This document shows, piece after piece, positions 1 through 8,542 of a stretch of 12,040 nt of DNA. This DNA comes from Thiohalocapsa sp. (lineage in GTDB: Bacteria; Pseudomonadota; Gammaproteobacteria; Chromatiales; Chromatiaceae): positions 1 to 12,040 of the forward strand of contig NZ_JAIFKJ010000407.1 of assembly GCF_019695415.1 (NCBI RefSeq), written 5' to 3'. A program made the position numbers and the translations under genes. The notes under the pieces are model-generated. The model saw nothing but the letters and a program-made list of their open reading frames with translations. It ran no database searches and was not told where the DNA came from. Each line of letters begins with the position of its first letter. Position 1 is the stretch's first letter.

Positions 1-40
1 GAGCCTTTTCTTGCCGCATCGCAACGGGTTTCGACATCAT
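1..40 (-). CDS. Possible 5' end of an unidentified gene running off the left edge
   Basis: On the minus strand an ATG at 40 opens a frame with no stop to the window edge, reading MMSKPVAMRQEKA. It lies 63 bases downstream of the vapC stop and would continue the same transcript. If the type I restriction operon carries on, this is where hsdS or hsdR could begin, but thirteen residues do not identify any family. No clear Shine-Dalgarno sequence precedes it, and the two ATG codons sit inside a small palindrome (31-45), so this may be chance. Low confidence. Confidence 0.25.
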   Translation of the reverse strand, partial: MMSKPVAMRQEKA

Positions 41-103
41 GTCGAGGCCGCACCCGCTGGAACCGCGCCAACCGCTCTGGGCTCCGCGTTCTCCGTTTCT
101 CGT

Positions 104-517
104 TCACGGCGACACCACCCAATTTTCCACGGCGAGCCCGTCCAGGCGCTGAAACTCCCGCTCGTTGTTGGTCACCAGCGTCGCCGCTTCGGCCAGCGCA
201 TGGCAGCCGATCCAGAGGTCATTGGCTCCGATCGGCGTTCCTGCGGCCCTGAGGCGCGTGAACTGCTCGGCGTAGTGGCGGCAGATGCCGGCGCCGGTCG
301 GGTAGCGGACGGGGACCTGGTGGGTCAGCTGATCAAGGCGCCGGATCACCTCGGGCTTGCGCGTGCTGCGCGCGGCGCCCTTGAGGAGCTCGGCGTAGGT
401 GACGAAGGACATGCACAGGCTGTCCGCCAGTGCGAGGGCGTCGACTCGTGCCGCGATCTCGGGCGGGTGATGCTTCATGAGGTAGATCAGGATGTTCGTG
501 TCGAGCATGTATCTCAC
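104..517 (-). CDS. vapC: VapC-family PIN-domain toxin (ribonuclease)
   Basis: A 137-residue single-domain PIN protein, the usual VapC length, expected to cut RNA with Mg2+ or Mn2+ and to be held inactive by VapB. The N-terminus MRYMLDTNILIYL carries the first acidic residue (Asp6). Glu43 lies in the YAELLKG motif, Asp100 in GANDLWIG, and the TNNEREF segment (116-122) gives the last part of the acidic pocket. The start is GTG at 517, which overlaps the vapB stop as GTGA and implies translational coupling; an ATG three codons later (508) is the alternative. The GTG start gives the N-terminus usual for the family. Substrate RNA cannot be told from the sequence. All expected acidic positions are present, so it looks intact. 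Confidence 0.93.
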   Translation of the reverse strand: MRYMLDTNILIYLMKHHPPEIAARVDALALADSLCMSFVTYAELLKGAARSTRKPEVIRRLDQLTHQVPVRYPTGAGICRHYAEQFTRLRAAGTPIGANDLWIGCHALAEAATLVTNNEREFQRLDGLAVENWVVSP

Positions 518-768
518 AGCGGCTCTCGATCCTGCATCGGCGGCTGCTCGGTGCGGTCTTCTTCCAGTGCGGCGATGAAGTCGTCGTCGAAACCTTCCAG
601 CGCACTGAGGAGGGCCGCGCCGCGGCCCTGACGGATGGGGTGAAGCAGTAGATCGCCTTCCGCCGTCCGGGTGATCTCGACCCGATCCGTATCGAGACGG
701 AATTCGGCCGGGATGCGAACGGCTTGGCTGTTGCCGTTTACGAAGACGCGCGTGGTCAGGGTGCTCAT
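514..768 (-). CDS. vapB: VapB-family antitoxin (AbrB/MazE-like DNA-binding)
   Basis: An 84-residue antitoxin with an N-terminal swapped-hairpin (AbrB/SpoVT type) DNA-binding domain, seen in FVNGNSQAVRIPAEF (residues 9-23). Its acidic C-terminus (about 58-74, GFDDDFIAALEED) is the part expected to bind and block the VapC active site. The frame is open further upstream, but ATG 768 was chosen because the protein then begins MSTLTTRVFVNGNSQ, as in the family, and because the palindromic operator at 783-804 would otherwise be inside the gene. The stop overlaps the vapC start. VapB, alone or with VapC, normally represses its own operon through such a palindrome. Confidence 0.9.
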   Translation of the reverse strand: MSTLTTRVFVNGNSQAVRIPAEFRLDTDRVEITRTAEGDLLLHPIRQGRGAALLSALEGFDDDFIAALEEDRTEQPPMQDREPL

Positions 769-782
769 GGTATCGACGTGAT

Positions 783-804
783 GTACATACTGAACTGTAT
801 GTAC
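783..804 (-). promoter_or_regulatory. vapBC operator palindrome
   Basis: A perfect inverted repeat with 8-bp arms, GTACATAC (783-790) and GTATGTAC (797-804), and a 6-bp centre. It starts 15 bases upstream of the vapB ATG. Position and symmetry fit a binding site for the dimeric AbrB-fold antitoxin, giving the usual autoregulation. The arms are seen directly; the binding is inferred. Confidence 0.7.
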
Positions 805-831
805 TTTAGTCGTGTCCTTGTCGCCAGGCAA
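803..831 (-). promoter_or_regulatory. Candidate vapBC promoter
   Basis: On the minus strand TTGCCT (831-826) and TAAAGT (808-803) are separated by exactly 17 bases, each matching four of six consensus positions for sigma70. Transcription would start near 796, inside the 783-804 palindrome, so a repressor on that palindrome would cover the -10 edge and the start point. The boxes are weak on their own; the fit with the operator supports them. Confidence 0.4.
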
Positions 832-846
832 GGGCACCGACCGTCG

Positions 847-926
847 GTTGGGCTGAGGGAGGAAGCCGAACGATCAGGTCGATGCAACCCCTTGCGTGTT
901 GGGCCTCCTGCGTCGGTCCAACCTAC
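847..926. repeat. Pair of inverted REP-like hairpin elements (BIME-like)
   Basis: Two copies of a 25-nt imperfect-palindrome element lie in opposite orientation. On the plus strand 847-871 reads GTTGGGCT, a 9-nt loop, then AGCCGAAC. On the minus strand 922-898 reads GTTGGACC, a 9-nt loop, then GGCCCAAC. The copies share length, loop size and most positions. The flanking GTAGG/GTCGG is like repeats scattered in many proteobacterial genomes (from memory, not checked). Facing hairpins between hsdM and vapB could slow or stop read-through or protect mRNA ends. No transposase gene is in the window. Confidence 0.65.
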
Positions 927-950
927 TTCTGAATCCGAAGGATCGGCGAA

Positions 951-2465
951 TCATCTCAGCATCCCCTCCAACTCTCTCCGCCCCTCGGCGATCTCCTCTT
1001 CCAGCCTCGCCAGCCGCGCCAGGATCTCCTGCGGAGGGTCGTGCTCGACCGCCTCGTACTCGACCTCCTTGTAGCGGTTGATGGAGAGGTCGTAGTCGTT
1101 GCCGGCGATCTCGTCCTTGGGGACCAGGAAGCTTTGCGAAGTTCGAAGTGTGAAGTTTGAAGTGGGAATGGTGCCGTCGCGCAGCCCGCGCCACTTGGCC
1201 AGGATGTCCGGCAGGTCGCTCTTGTCCGGCTGCGGGCTGCGTTTGTCGTCCAGCGAGAAGCCGTCGCTCTGCATGTCGTAGTACCAGACGTGATCCGTCC
1301 CTCCGGCCGATTTACCCACATGGCCGGTCTTGGTGAACAGCAGAATGGCGGTGGAGACCCCCGCGTAGGGCTTGAACACGCCCGAGGGCATGGAGATGAC
1401 GGCGTCGAGCTTCTGGTCCTCCACCAGGATCTTGCGCAGGGTCTTGTGGGCCTTGCTGGAGCCGAACAGCACGCCGTCCGGCACGATGACCGCCGCCCGC
1501 CCGCCGGTCTGGAGCAGACGCAGGAAGAGCGCCAGGAAGAGCAGCTCGGTCTTCTTGGTCTTGACGATCTGTTGCAGATCCTTGGCGGTGGACTCGTAGT
1601 CCAGGCTGCCGGCGAAGGGCGGATTGGCGAGGATGAGGCTGTACTTCTCCGCATCGTACTCGTCGGACTGGGCGAGGGAGTCCTTGTAGCGAATGTCCGG
1701 GTTCTCCACGCCGTGCAGCAGCATGTTCATGCTCCCGATGCGCAGCATGGTGCTGTCGAAGTCGAAGCCGTGGAAGGTGCCCCCGTTGAACCGGCGCCGG
1801 CTCTCCTCGCTCTTGTAGATGGCGTCCGCGTGGTGGGTACGCAGGTACTCAGAGGCGGCGATCAGGAAGCCGGCGGTGCCGCAGGCGGGGTCACAGATGA
1901 CGTCCTTCGGCACCGGGGCGGTCATGTCCACCATCAGCTTGATGATGTGGCGCGGGGTGCGGAACTGGCCGTTCTGTCCGGCGCTGGCGATCTTGCCGAG
2001 CATGTACTCGTAGAGATCGCCCTTGGTGTCGGCATCATTCATGTCGATGCCGTCGAGCTGGTCCACCACGTTGGCCAGCACGCGGGGCGTGGGCATCATG
2101 AAGAGCGCGTCCTTCATGTGGTGGGAGTAGGTCGAGTCGCCCTCCTCGTCGGTGCCGCCGTTACCTCCGAGGGTCTTGATGAACGGGAAGACCTTGTCCC
2201 TGACCGTGTTGAACATCTGCTCCGGGGCCATCTCCTTGAACCGCGACCAGCGCAAGGCGTTCTGGTCCTCGCGGAAGATGGGCTCCTCGATGGGGCTGCC
2301 GGTGCGGGCGGCCTTGCGCTCGCGCAGGGTATGCAGCTCGTCGAGGCGCTTGATGAACAGCAGGTAGGTGAGCTGCTCGATGACGGAGAGCGGGTTCGAG
2401 ATGCCGCCGGACCACATGCTGTCCCAGATGCGGTCGACCTTGGATTTGATTTCGCCGGTGATCAT
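951..2465 (-). CDS. hsdM: Type I restriction-modification DNA methyltransferase subunit M
   Basis: A 504-residue HsdM, the usual length, which transfers methyl from S-adenosylmethionine to adenine N6 together with the specificity subunit HsdS. The N-terminal helical HsdM domain (about 10-140) precedes GQFRTPRHII (166-175). The methyltransferase core has motif I DPACGTAGF (192-200) and catalytic motif IV NPPF (281-284). The C-terminus is a coiled helix (about 478-503) for subunit contact. ATG 2465 is the start because a stop lies in frame just upstream with no other start between; the ribosome site is poor. Residues 435-443 are encoded by a 7-nt tandem repeat, an unusual insertion before the conserved RTSQSFLVPK-type segment. 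No hsdS or hsdR is seen; vapBC follows instead. It could be an orphan methylase or the head of an operon cut by the window. Confidence 0.93.
   Translation of the reverse strand: MITGEIKSKVDRIWDSMWSGGISNPLSVIEQLTYLLFIKRLDELHTLRERKAARTGSPIEEPIFREDQNALRWSRFKEMAPEQMFNTVRDKVFPFIKTLGGNGGTDEEGDSTYSHHMKDALFMMPTPRVLANVVDQLDGIDMNDADTKGDLYEYMLGKIASAGQNGQFRTPRHIIKLMVDMTAPVPKDVICDPACGTAGFLIAASEYLRTHHADAIYKSEESRRRFNGGTFHGFDFDSTMLRIGSMNMLLHGVENPDIRYKDSLAQSDEYDAEKYSLILANPPFAGSLDYESTAKDLQQIVKTKKTELLFLALFLRLLQTGGRAAVIVPDGVLFGSSKAHKTLRKILVEDQKLDAVISMPSGVFKPYAGVSTAILLFTKTGHVGKSAGGTDHVWYYDMQSDGFSLDDKRSPQPDKSDLPDILAKWRGLRDGTIPTSNFTLRTSQSFLVPKDEIAGNDYDLSINRYKEVEYEAVEHDPPQEILARLARLEEEIAEGRRELEGMLR
1136..1163 (-). 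repeat. 7-nt tandem repeat inside hsdM (4 imperfect units)
   Basis: Read on the hsdM strand the units are ACTTCAA, ACTTCAC, ACTTCGA and ACTTCGC, four copies of 7 nt with the first five bases constant. They encode PTSNFTLRTS-like residues (435-443) and keep the frame. Because 7 is not a multiple of 3, gain or loss of one unit would shift the last roughly 60 codons. Similar heptamer tracts are usually intergenic; here one sits in a coding sequence. Confidence 0.8.
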
Positions 2466-2515
2466 GAGTCGCGTTGTTGGATTGTTCTTGCCCCGCTTGA
2501 CGTCTCACCGAGACT

Positions 2516-2536
2516 AGGGCTGAGGGCTGAGGGCGG
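2516..2536. repeat. 7-nt tandem repeat between hydrolase stop and hsdM
   Basis: Three adjoining units AGGGCTG, AGGGCTG, AGGGCGG begin at 2516 and end exactly at the base before the hydrolase stop codon (2537-2539). This is a different heptamer from the one inside hsdM. It fills a third of the 71-base gap before the hsdM start. Confidence 0.75.
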
Positions 2537-3394
2537 TTACTGGCGCGGATCGCTGGCCCAGTCGAGGAATGCTGCCAGGGCCTGTTGGTAGCGCGGCTGA
2601 CTGTCCAGGAAGCCTTCGTTGTGGCCGCCCACCAGGCTCACGAACCGCTTGGGCTCATTGGCGGCGGCGAAGAGCCCGCGGCCTTGATCATAGGGCACCA
2701 CGCCGTCGTCTTGGCTGTGCAGCACCAGCACCGGCGTGCGCACCTGCGGTAAATGCTCTACTGTTGGGAAGCGGTAGCGAAGCGGCACCACGCTCGTGAG
2801 CAGCGGGTGGTGGAGCTTGGCCATGCTGCCGACGTCCGTGAAGCTCGACTCGACGATAACGGCGCCGGGCTGCACACGCGCCGCCAGCTCTGCGGCCACG
2901 GCACCACCGAGGGAGCGCCCGAAGACGATGATGTCCTTGGCTGCCAGGCCGCGGGTCTGCGTCAGCCAGCGCCAGGCGGCGTCCGCATCCTGGTAGAGGC
3001 CGATCTCGCTCGGGCGGCCGCTGCTTCTGCCGTAGCCGCGGTAGTCGATGATCAGCACGTCGAGGCCAAGCTCGGCGAAGATCCGGAGCGACGCGCCGCG
3101 GTGCGAGACGTTGCCGGCGTTGCCGTGCAGGAAGAGCAGGGTGTGCGGGCTCTGCCGGCGGTGCTCGGCGAACGGCGGCTGGGCGTGGATAAACCAGCCA
3201 TGCAGGCGCACGCCGTCGGCTGTGGTAAGCCAGACGTCCTCGTAGTCCATGCCCCATTGCGAGGGCTCTGCGACCATTTCCGGAAAAGGGCGGAACAAGA
3301 GCTTCGGCTGCACCAGCCACAGGAGTAGTGCGAGCAGGAGCAGCCCGGCGGCGAGCTGGGCGGCGATAGTCAGAAGACTCGCAATCACGCGCAT
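2537..3394 (-). CDS. Membrane-anchored alpha/beta hydrolase (BEM46/ABHD13-like)
   Basis: A 285-residue serine hydrolase. An uncleaved N-terminal hydrophobic helix (about 5-28) should anchor it in the inner membrane, with the fold after it. The oxyanion-type motif HGNAGN is at 90-95 and the nucleophile elbow GRSLGG at 159-164 (Ser161). The acid is in the SQDDGVVP segment (Asp229/Asp230) and the catalytic His258 in GGHNEG. DYRGYGRSSG (117-126) is typical of the BEM46/ABHD13 group. The triad is complete, so it should be active, most likely as an esterase, thioesterase or lipase-like enzyme; the substrate is unknown. The gene follows srkA on the same strand after 78 bases and may be the last member of that operon. 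Confidence 0.88.
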   Translation of the reverse strand: MRVIASLLTIAAQLAAGLLLLALLLWLVQPKLLFRPFPEMVAEPSQWGMDYEDVWLTTADGVRLHGWFIHAQPPFAEHRRQSPHTLLFLHGNAGNVSHRGASLRIFAELGLDVLIIDYRGYGRSSGRPSEIGLYQDADAAWRWLTQTRGLAAKDIIVFGRSLGGAVAAELAARVQPGAVIVESSFTDVGSMAKLHHPLLTSVVPLRYRFPTVEHLPQVRTPVLVLHSQDDGVVPYDQGRGLFAAANEPKRFVSLVGGHNEGFLDSQPRYQQALAAFLDWASDPRQ

Positions 3395-3472
3395 CCGGCG
3401 TTCGGGTGCCCGAGCCGACGGTTGCCGATGCCGAGCCGCGGCGCCGGCGGACGGCAGGCATCTTGATAACGT

Positions 3473-4495
3473 CTAATCCACGAGCGGCAGCGGCCCTTCC
3501 TGCATCGCGGCGATCTGCTCACGCAGCGACAGCACCTGATCCTGCCAGAATCGCGGCTCGTCGAACCAGGGGAAGGCCGCGGGAAAGGCCGGGTCCTGCC
3601 AGCGCCGGGCGAGCCAGGCCGCGAAGTGGATCTGCCGCAGCGTGCGCAGGGCTTCCAGCAGATGCAGCTCGCGCGGCTCGAACTGCCGAAACTCACGATA
3701 GCCCGCGAGCACAGCGGCGAGCTGGCCGGCCATCTCGTCCCGCTCTCCAGAGAGCAGCATCCAGAGGTCCTGGATAGCCGGGCCGGTGCGTGCGTCATCG
3801 AGGTCGACGAAGTGTGGGCCGGCATCGGTCCAGAGGATGTTGCCGCGGTGGCAGTCGCCATGCAGGCGCAGTTGGCGGACGTCGCCGGCGCGCTCGAAAC
3901 AGGCGTGCACTTCGCCGAGGGCCTGGTCGAGGACCGAGCGATAAGCCGGCTCCAGCTCGGGCGGCACCCAGCCCGCATCCAGCAGGTAGGCGCCGGGCTC
4001 TTGGCCGAAGCTGCGGATGGTCAGCGCTGGGCGGTGTGCGAAGGCAGCGGCGGCGCCGGCGTTGTGCAGCCGTGCCAGCAAACGCCCGAGCCGGCGCAGC
4101 ACCACCGGGTCGTCCAGCTCGGGCGCCCGCCCGCCGCGTTGGGGCGAGAGCGAGAAGCGGAGGTCTTGATAGCGGAACAGGGTCTGCCCGCGGTGTGCGA
4201 GCGGCGGCACGACCGGGATGTCCACGGCGGCCAGCGCCTGGGCAAAGGCGTGCTCCTCCAGGATCTGCGCGTCCGTCCAGCGCCCGGCCCGGTAGAACTT
4301 GGCGATTACGGGGGCGGCGTCCGCCAGGCCCACCCGGTAGACGCGATTCTCGTAGCTGTTGAGCGCCAGGAGGCGGCCGTCCACGTCGAAGCCGACGGAT
4401 TCCACCGCGTCGAGTACCCGGTCGGGCGAGAGGTCCGCATAGGGCCGCTCGTGCGTTGGGCGCGGTAGGTCGGTTGAATTGTCCGGGTCGGTCAT
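3473..4495 (-). CDS. srkA: Stress response kinase A (YihE/SrkA-like)
   Basis: A 340-residue aminoglycoside-phosphotransferase-fold protein, close to the roughly 328 residues of E. coli SrkA. It is a Ser/Thr protein kinase reported to counter MazF-mediated death and oxidative or envelope stress. Visible features are LNSYENRVYRVG (45-56, nucleotide-binding loop), the likely ATP-binding Lys66 in VIAKFYR, the catalytic loop HGDCHRGNILW (212-222, Asp214) and the Mg2+-binding FVDLDDA (229-235). The frame stays open 82 codons upstream but that part is antisense-like and overlaps the previous gene. ATG 4495 gives the family N-terminus and a 25-base gap to the gene before it. No strong ribosome site is seen, so coupling to the upstream gene is plausible. 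Confidence 0.92.
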   Translation of the reverse strand: MTDPDNSTDLPRPTHERPYADLSPDRVLDAVESVGFDVDGRLLALNSYENRVYRVGLADAAPVIAKFYRAGRWTDAQILEEHAFAQALAAVDIPVVPPLAHRGQTLFRYQDLRFSLSPQRGGRAPELDDPVVLRRLGRLLARLHNAGAAAAFAHRPALTIRSFGQEPGAYLLDAGWVPPELEPAYRSVLDQALGEVHACFERAGDVRQLRLHGDCHRGNILWTDAGPHFVDLDDARTGPAIQDLWMLLSGERDEMAGQLAAVLAGYREFRQFEPRELHLLEALRTLRQIHFAAWLARRWQDPAFPAAFPWFDEPRFWQDQVLSLREQIAAMQEGPLPLVD

Positions 4496-4520
4496 GGGCG
4501 GGTCGACTGTGCGGAGCCAA

Positions 4521-6343
4521 TCACTCCCGCAGCCTGCGACCGAGGGCGAGCAGCAGCAGCTCCACGTCGCTGAGCTCGGCACGCTCGTCGATGAGCTCGC
4601 GCAGCGCCTTGGGCCGGTCCGTGATGATGTTGTCCACGCCGTAATCCAGCATCCGGGCCATGTCGGCTTCCCGGTTGACGGTCCAGACGTGGGTCTCGAG
4701 CCCGGCGCGGCGGTTGCTGCGCACGGCACCCGGGGTCGCATGCGCCTGGTTCATGCTGAGCAGGTCCACGTCCAGCCGCCGGGTGTTGCCCAACGCGGCA
4801 GTGACGATCTGGCCGATGCGGATCTCCGGCGCCAGCTCGCGCACCCGCGCCAGCCCCGCTTGATTGAGGGAGGTGACGATGCAGTACTGCCCGCAGCCGG
4901 CGGCGCGGAGGGCCTCTACGACCCGCTCGGCGAGCTGTTGGTCATGGCCGTTGTACTTGAGTTCGATATTGAGCCGCAGCCTTGGCCCCGCGAGCTTCAG
5001 CGCCTCGTCCAGGGTCGGGATGCGCTCGCCTGCGAATTCCGGCGCGACCCGTGAGCCGACATCCACGCGGCGCAGATCGTCGAGCTGTGCCTCCCAGATG
5101 TTTACGGGCAGACCCGCGATGCGCATGAGGTCGGCGTCATGCAGCAGCACCAGGGCGCCGTCGGCCGTCTCCTGCACATCGATCTCGGCGAAGTCGGCGC
5201 CGTCCGACATGGCCTGGTACAGCGCCGCCAGGGTGTTTTCCGGGGCGGCGGCGGAGCTGCCACGGTGCGCGGTCACCAATGTTTCACGCCCGAGGCGCAG
5301 ATCCGACAAGGCGTGCGTCGCGAGTCCGCCTGCGGCAAGCACCAGCACCACCAGACCCGCGGCAATGGCCAGGCGCGGCACGCGCGTGGTGCGCGCGGCG
5401 GAGTCCCAGAGCGGCGCCGGCAGCCCGTCCACGTCCATGACGCCGAGGTAAAGGTGCATGATGGAGATCGCGAGCACGGCAAGCACACCAAACGACAGCA
5501 CAGTGGCCAGCGCGCCCAGCAGCACCACCGCCAGGGCTGTCGCGAAGACCAGGGCCCGGGCGCCGTCGAAGACCCGCAGCAGCGCGCCGAGCGCCGCATC
5601 TGCAGCCCAGAGGACCAAGGCTGAGAAAGCGAGCGCCAACAGCAGATTCAGCACCACCAGGCGGAAGGCGCGCCAGCGCCGGCCGCGCAGCAGCTCGGCG
5701 CTGCGCCGGAGCGCCGCACGGCCGCAGACACGCTCGTACAGGCAGAGCGGGATCGAAATGCCCCAGGCAACCAAGAGCCGCGCGACGGCGACTGCTGCGA
5801 CGGTGGCCAGCAGAGCGCCGATGACGAGTGCAGTCACGAACTCAGGCGGGCGCTCTGCCAGGTACCAGTTGATGTCGTGGGCGCCGAGCAGGGTCCGGTA
5901 GGTGATTGCGGCGACGGCCGCCAGCGGCAGTAGCCAGGCCAGCAGAATGCCCGCCTGCAAGAGGGCCAGGGTGAGCAGCCGGGGCAGCGCGGTGAGCGCC
6001 GTGAAGAGGGCATTGTGCCACCGGGGCGGTGGTCCGCGGCTCGCGCCCGCTGCGATATGCATGAGGCCCGCCTGCTCGGTGTAGAAGGCGGTGAGCGTCA
6101 GCGCGGCGGCCAGCAGCACGAAGGCAAGCCCCGGCAGCGAGAGCAGGAAGCCTGCGATGGCCTCGTTGGTGACGCTGACGGCGCCGCTGGTGCGGATCAG
6201 GCGCCCCAGTACCCAAGCACTGAGCGGCGCCAGCACCACCACGCCGATAGCCTTGAAGACCACGTCATAGGCGAGACCCGAGCGCACCGCCCGGCCGAAG
6301 AGACCCTGCGCATAGACGTCGTACCAGGTGTCGCTGAAGGTCT

Positions 6344-6347
<4 letters not shown>
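4521..6347 (-). CDS. Glycerophosphodiester phosphodiesterase with N-terminal membrane domain
   Basis: A 608-residue two-part protein. Residues 1-350 hold about seven or eight hydrophobic segments (for example 30-50, 66-88, 118-148, 170-197, 230-258, 265-300, 325-345), as in the GDPD membrane-domain family. Residues 356-590 form the catalytic TIM barrel, probably on the outer face. HRG (361-363), PEN (369-371), EID (388-390) and HD (403-404) give the metal site and catalytic histidines, ELK (462-464) follows, and VWTVN (554-558) with the DNIITDRP end (572-579) closes the barrel. It should hydrolyse glycerophosphodiesters, products of phospholipid turnover, to glycerol-3-phosphate and an alcohol. 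Its ATG overlaps the antiporter stop as ATGA, showing translational coupling. The true substrate, possibly a lipid head group, is inferred. Confidence 0.92.
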
Positions 6348-7672
<1,325 letters not shown>

Positions 7673-7901
7673 GCGGTGGCGGCTCCGGCTGACTGGCGTG
7701 GACGCCATGAGAACGGCGGCTGCAACGCCGGCTGTGTTGTGGGCATCGGCACGCCCGGGGCTCGCGGCGCCGGAGACCGACCAAGCGCATTATGCCGTCA
7801 TCTCGCCGCGAAGCGGAGCCTGGCGCCCGGAGCCGGTTCCCTGGGCTTCCTTCAATAGGGTCAGCTGCGGTCGCGTGGCCGGCGCGTCTATCGGGACGCG
7901 C

Positions 7902-8309
7902 TCAGCGCGAGCTTTCGGTGTGGTTTTTGGTGCTGGGGCGCTCGCGGGCAGCGGCGGCCAAGGCAACGCGCACGGTGAGGTCCTCCAGCAGCTGGTCGAT
8001 CTGCGCGCGCACCGCCGGCAGCTCGGCAAGGGGGCTTGCATAGGGAGAACGGCCGCAATGCCAGCCGTCGCTGTCGATGCTGCCGATGACCACGCGGGCG
8101 GGGAGCGGGTAGGGGTGCTGCGCCTGACCGCGCTGGCTCGCCAGCAGCAGGCGCACGAGCACGCGGTCGGTTGGGGCCGGGGCGGGGGGGTAAGGGTCGA
8201 AGGCGGAGTAGCGCACCAGGTAGCGGCGGGGGCGCTCCGGGTCGGGCGTGAGCTCCAGGAAGCTCGACCGGCCAAGACCCAGCCGGCGGGCCTTCAACTG
8301 CACAGCCAT
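7902..8309 (-). CDS. Uncharacterised 135-residue protein
   Basis: I do not recognise a family. It is supported by a start at 8309 with GGAG seven bases upstream and by isolation between two well-spaced genes. The protein-like composition also supports it: a hydrophobic/polar pattern such as RYLVRYSAFDPY and RVLVRLLLASQRG, and an amphipathic helix LAELPAVRAQIDQLLEDLTVRVALAAA near 94-120. It has no signal peptide or membrane segment and a single Cys (in DGWHCGRSP, about 80-88), and should be cytoplasmic. It is divergent from nlpC and in the same direction as the antiporter, whose start is 229 bases downstream of its stop. Competing frames over the same bases are Arg/Ala/Pro-rich and look like shadows. 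Confidence 0.6.
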   Translation of the reverse strand: MAVQLKARRLGLGRSSFLELTPDPERPRRYLVRYSAFDPYPPAPAPTDRVLVRLLLASQRGQAQHPYPLPARVVIGSIDSDGWHCGRSPYASPLAELPAVRAQIDQLLEDLTVRVALAAAARERPSTKNHTESSR

Positions 8310-8332
8310 GGCGTGACTCCGCGGAGAGGGCC

Positions 8333-8350
8333 TTAGGCGAAGTTAGGCGA
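8333..8350. repeat. 8-bp direct repeat upstream of the 135-residue gene
   Basis: TTAGGCGA occurs at 8333-8340 and again at 8343-8350, ten bases apart, about one helical turn. It lies 24-41 bases upstream of the start at 8309 in the divergent region with nlpC. It could be a pair of regulator half-sites; nothing else supports this. Confidence 0.3.
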
Positions 8351-8468
8351 GCTGCCCTTCCGATGCAATGGTTGCGCGCCTTGCGTGCGCCGACGGGGCG
8401 GGCGCCTTCTGCGTCTGTGCAAGCCCCAAACCCGAATTCGCCCGCGTGAGCCGCCAACCAGGAAATCC

Positions 8469-8497
8469 TTGACAGTTGACGGATTAGATACTAAAAG
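8469..8497 (+). promoter_or_regulatory. Sigma70-like promoter of the NlpC/P60 gene
   Basis: A consensus -35 TTGACA (8469-8474), a 17-base spacer and TAAAAG (8492-8497, four of six) lie 46 bases upstream of the start at 8543. The surrounding stretch is strikingly AT-rich compared with the window. Transcription would start near 8504. A second TTGAC follows at 8476-8480. Confidence 0.6.
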
Positions 8498-8542
8498 TTG
8501 GTAGTACAGAAACTTAGAATAACTTTTGGGGAAGTCACTTCA

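Noticed and set aside
31..45. 7-bp inverted repeat TCGACAT-C-ATGTCGA as an operator
   Set aside because: One-base centre and no promoter or regulator nearby; may be chance, noted only with the possible partial gene.
1136..1163. Short repeats as a CRISPR array
   Set aside because: Units are 7 nt and directly adjoining with no spacers, and they lie inside a gene.
1290..2591. 433-codon open frame on the plus strand
   Set aside because: It is antisense to hsdM, which has full methyltransferase motifs; the antisense product is His/Gly/Val/Glu-rich with no motif.
3626..4468. 280-codon plus-strand frame
   Set aside because: Shadow of srkA on the opposite strand; no motif and no ribosome site.
4496..4741. 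82-codon N-terminal extension of SrkA
   Set aside because: It overlaps the catalytic end of the phosphodiesterase gene and is Ser/Arg/Pro-rich; the family start is at 4495.
7897..7909. CGCGCT-C-AGCGCG palindrome over the stop of the 135-residue gene as a terminator
   Set aside because: Loop too small and no T-run; simple GC-rich palindromes are common in such DNA.
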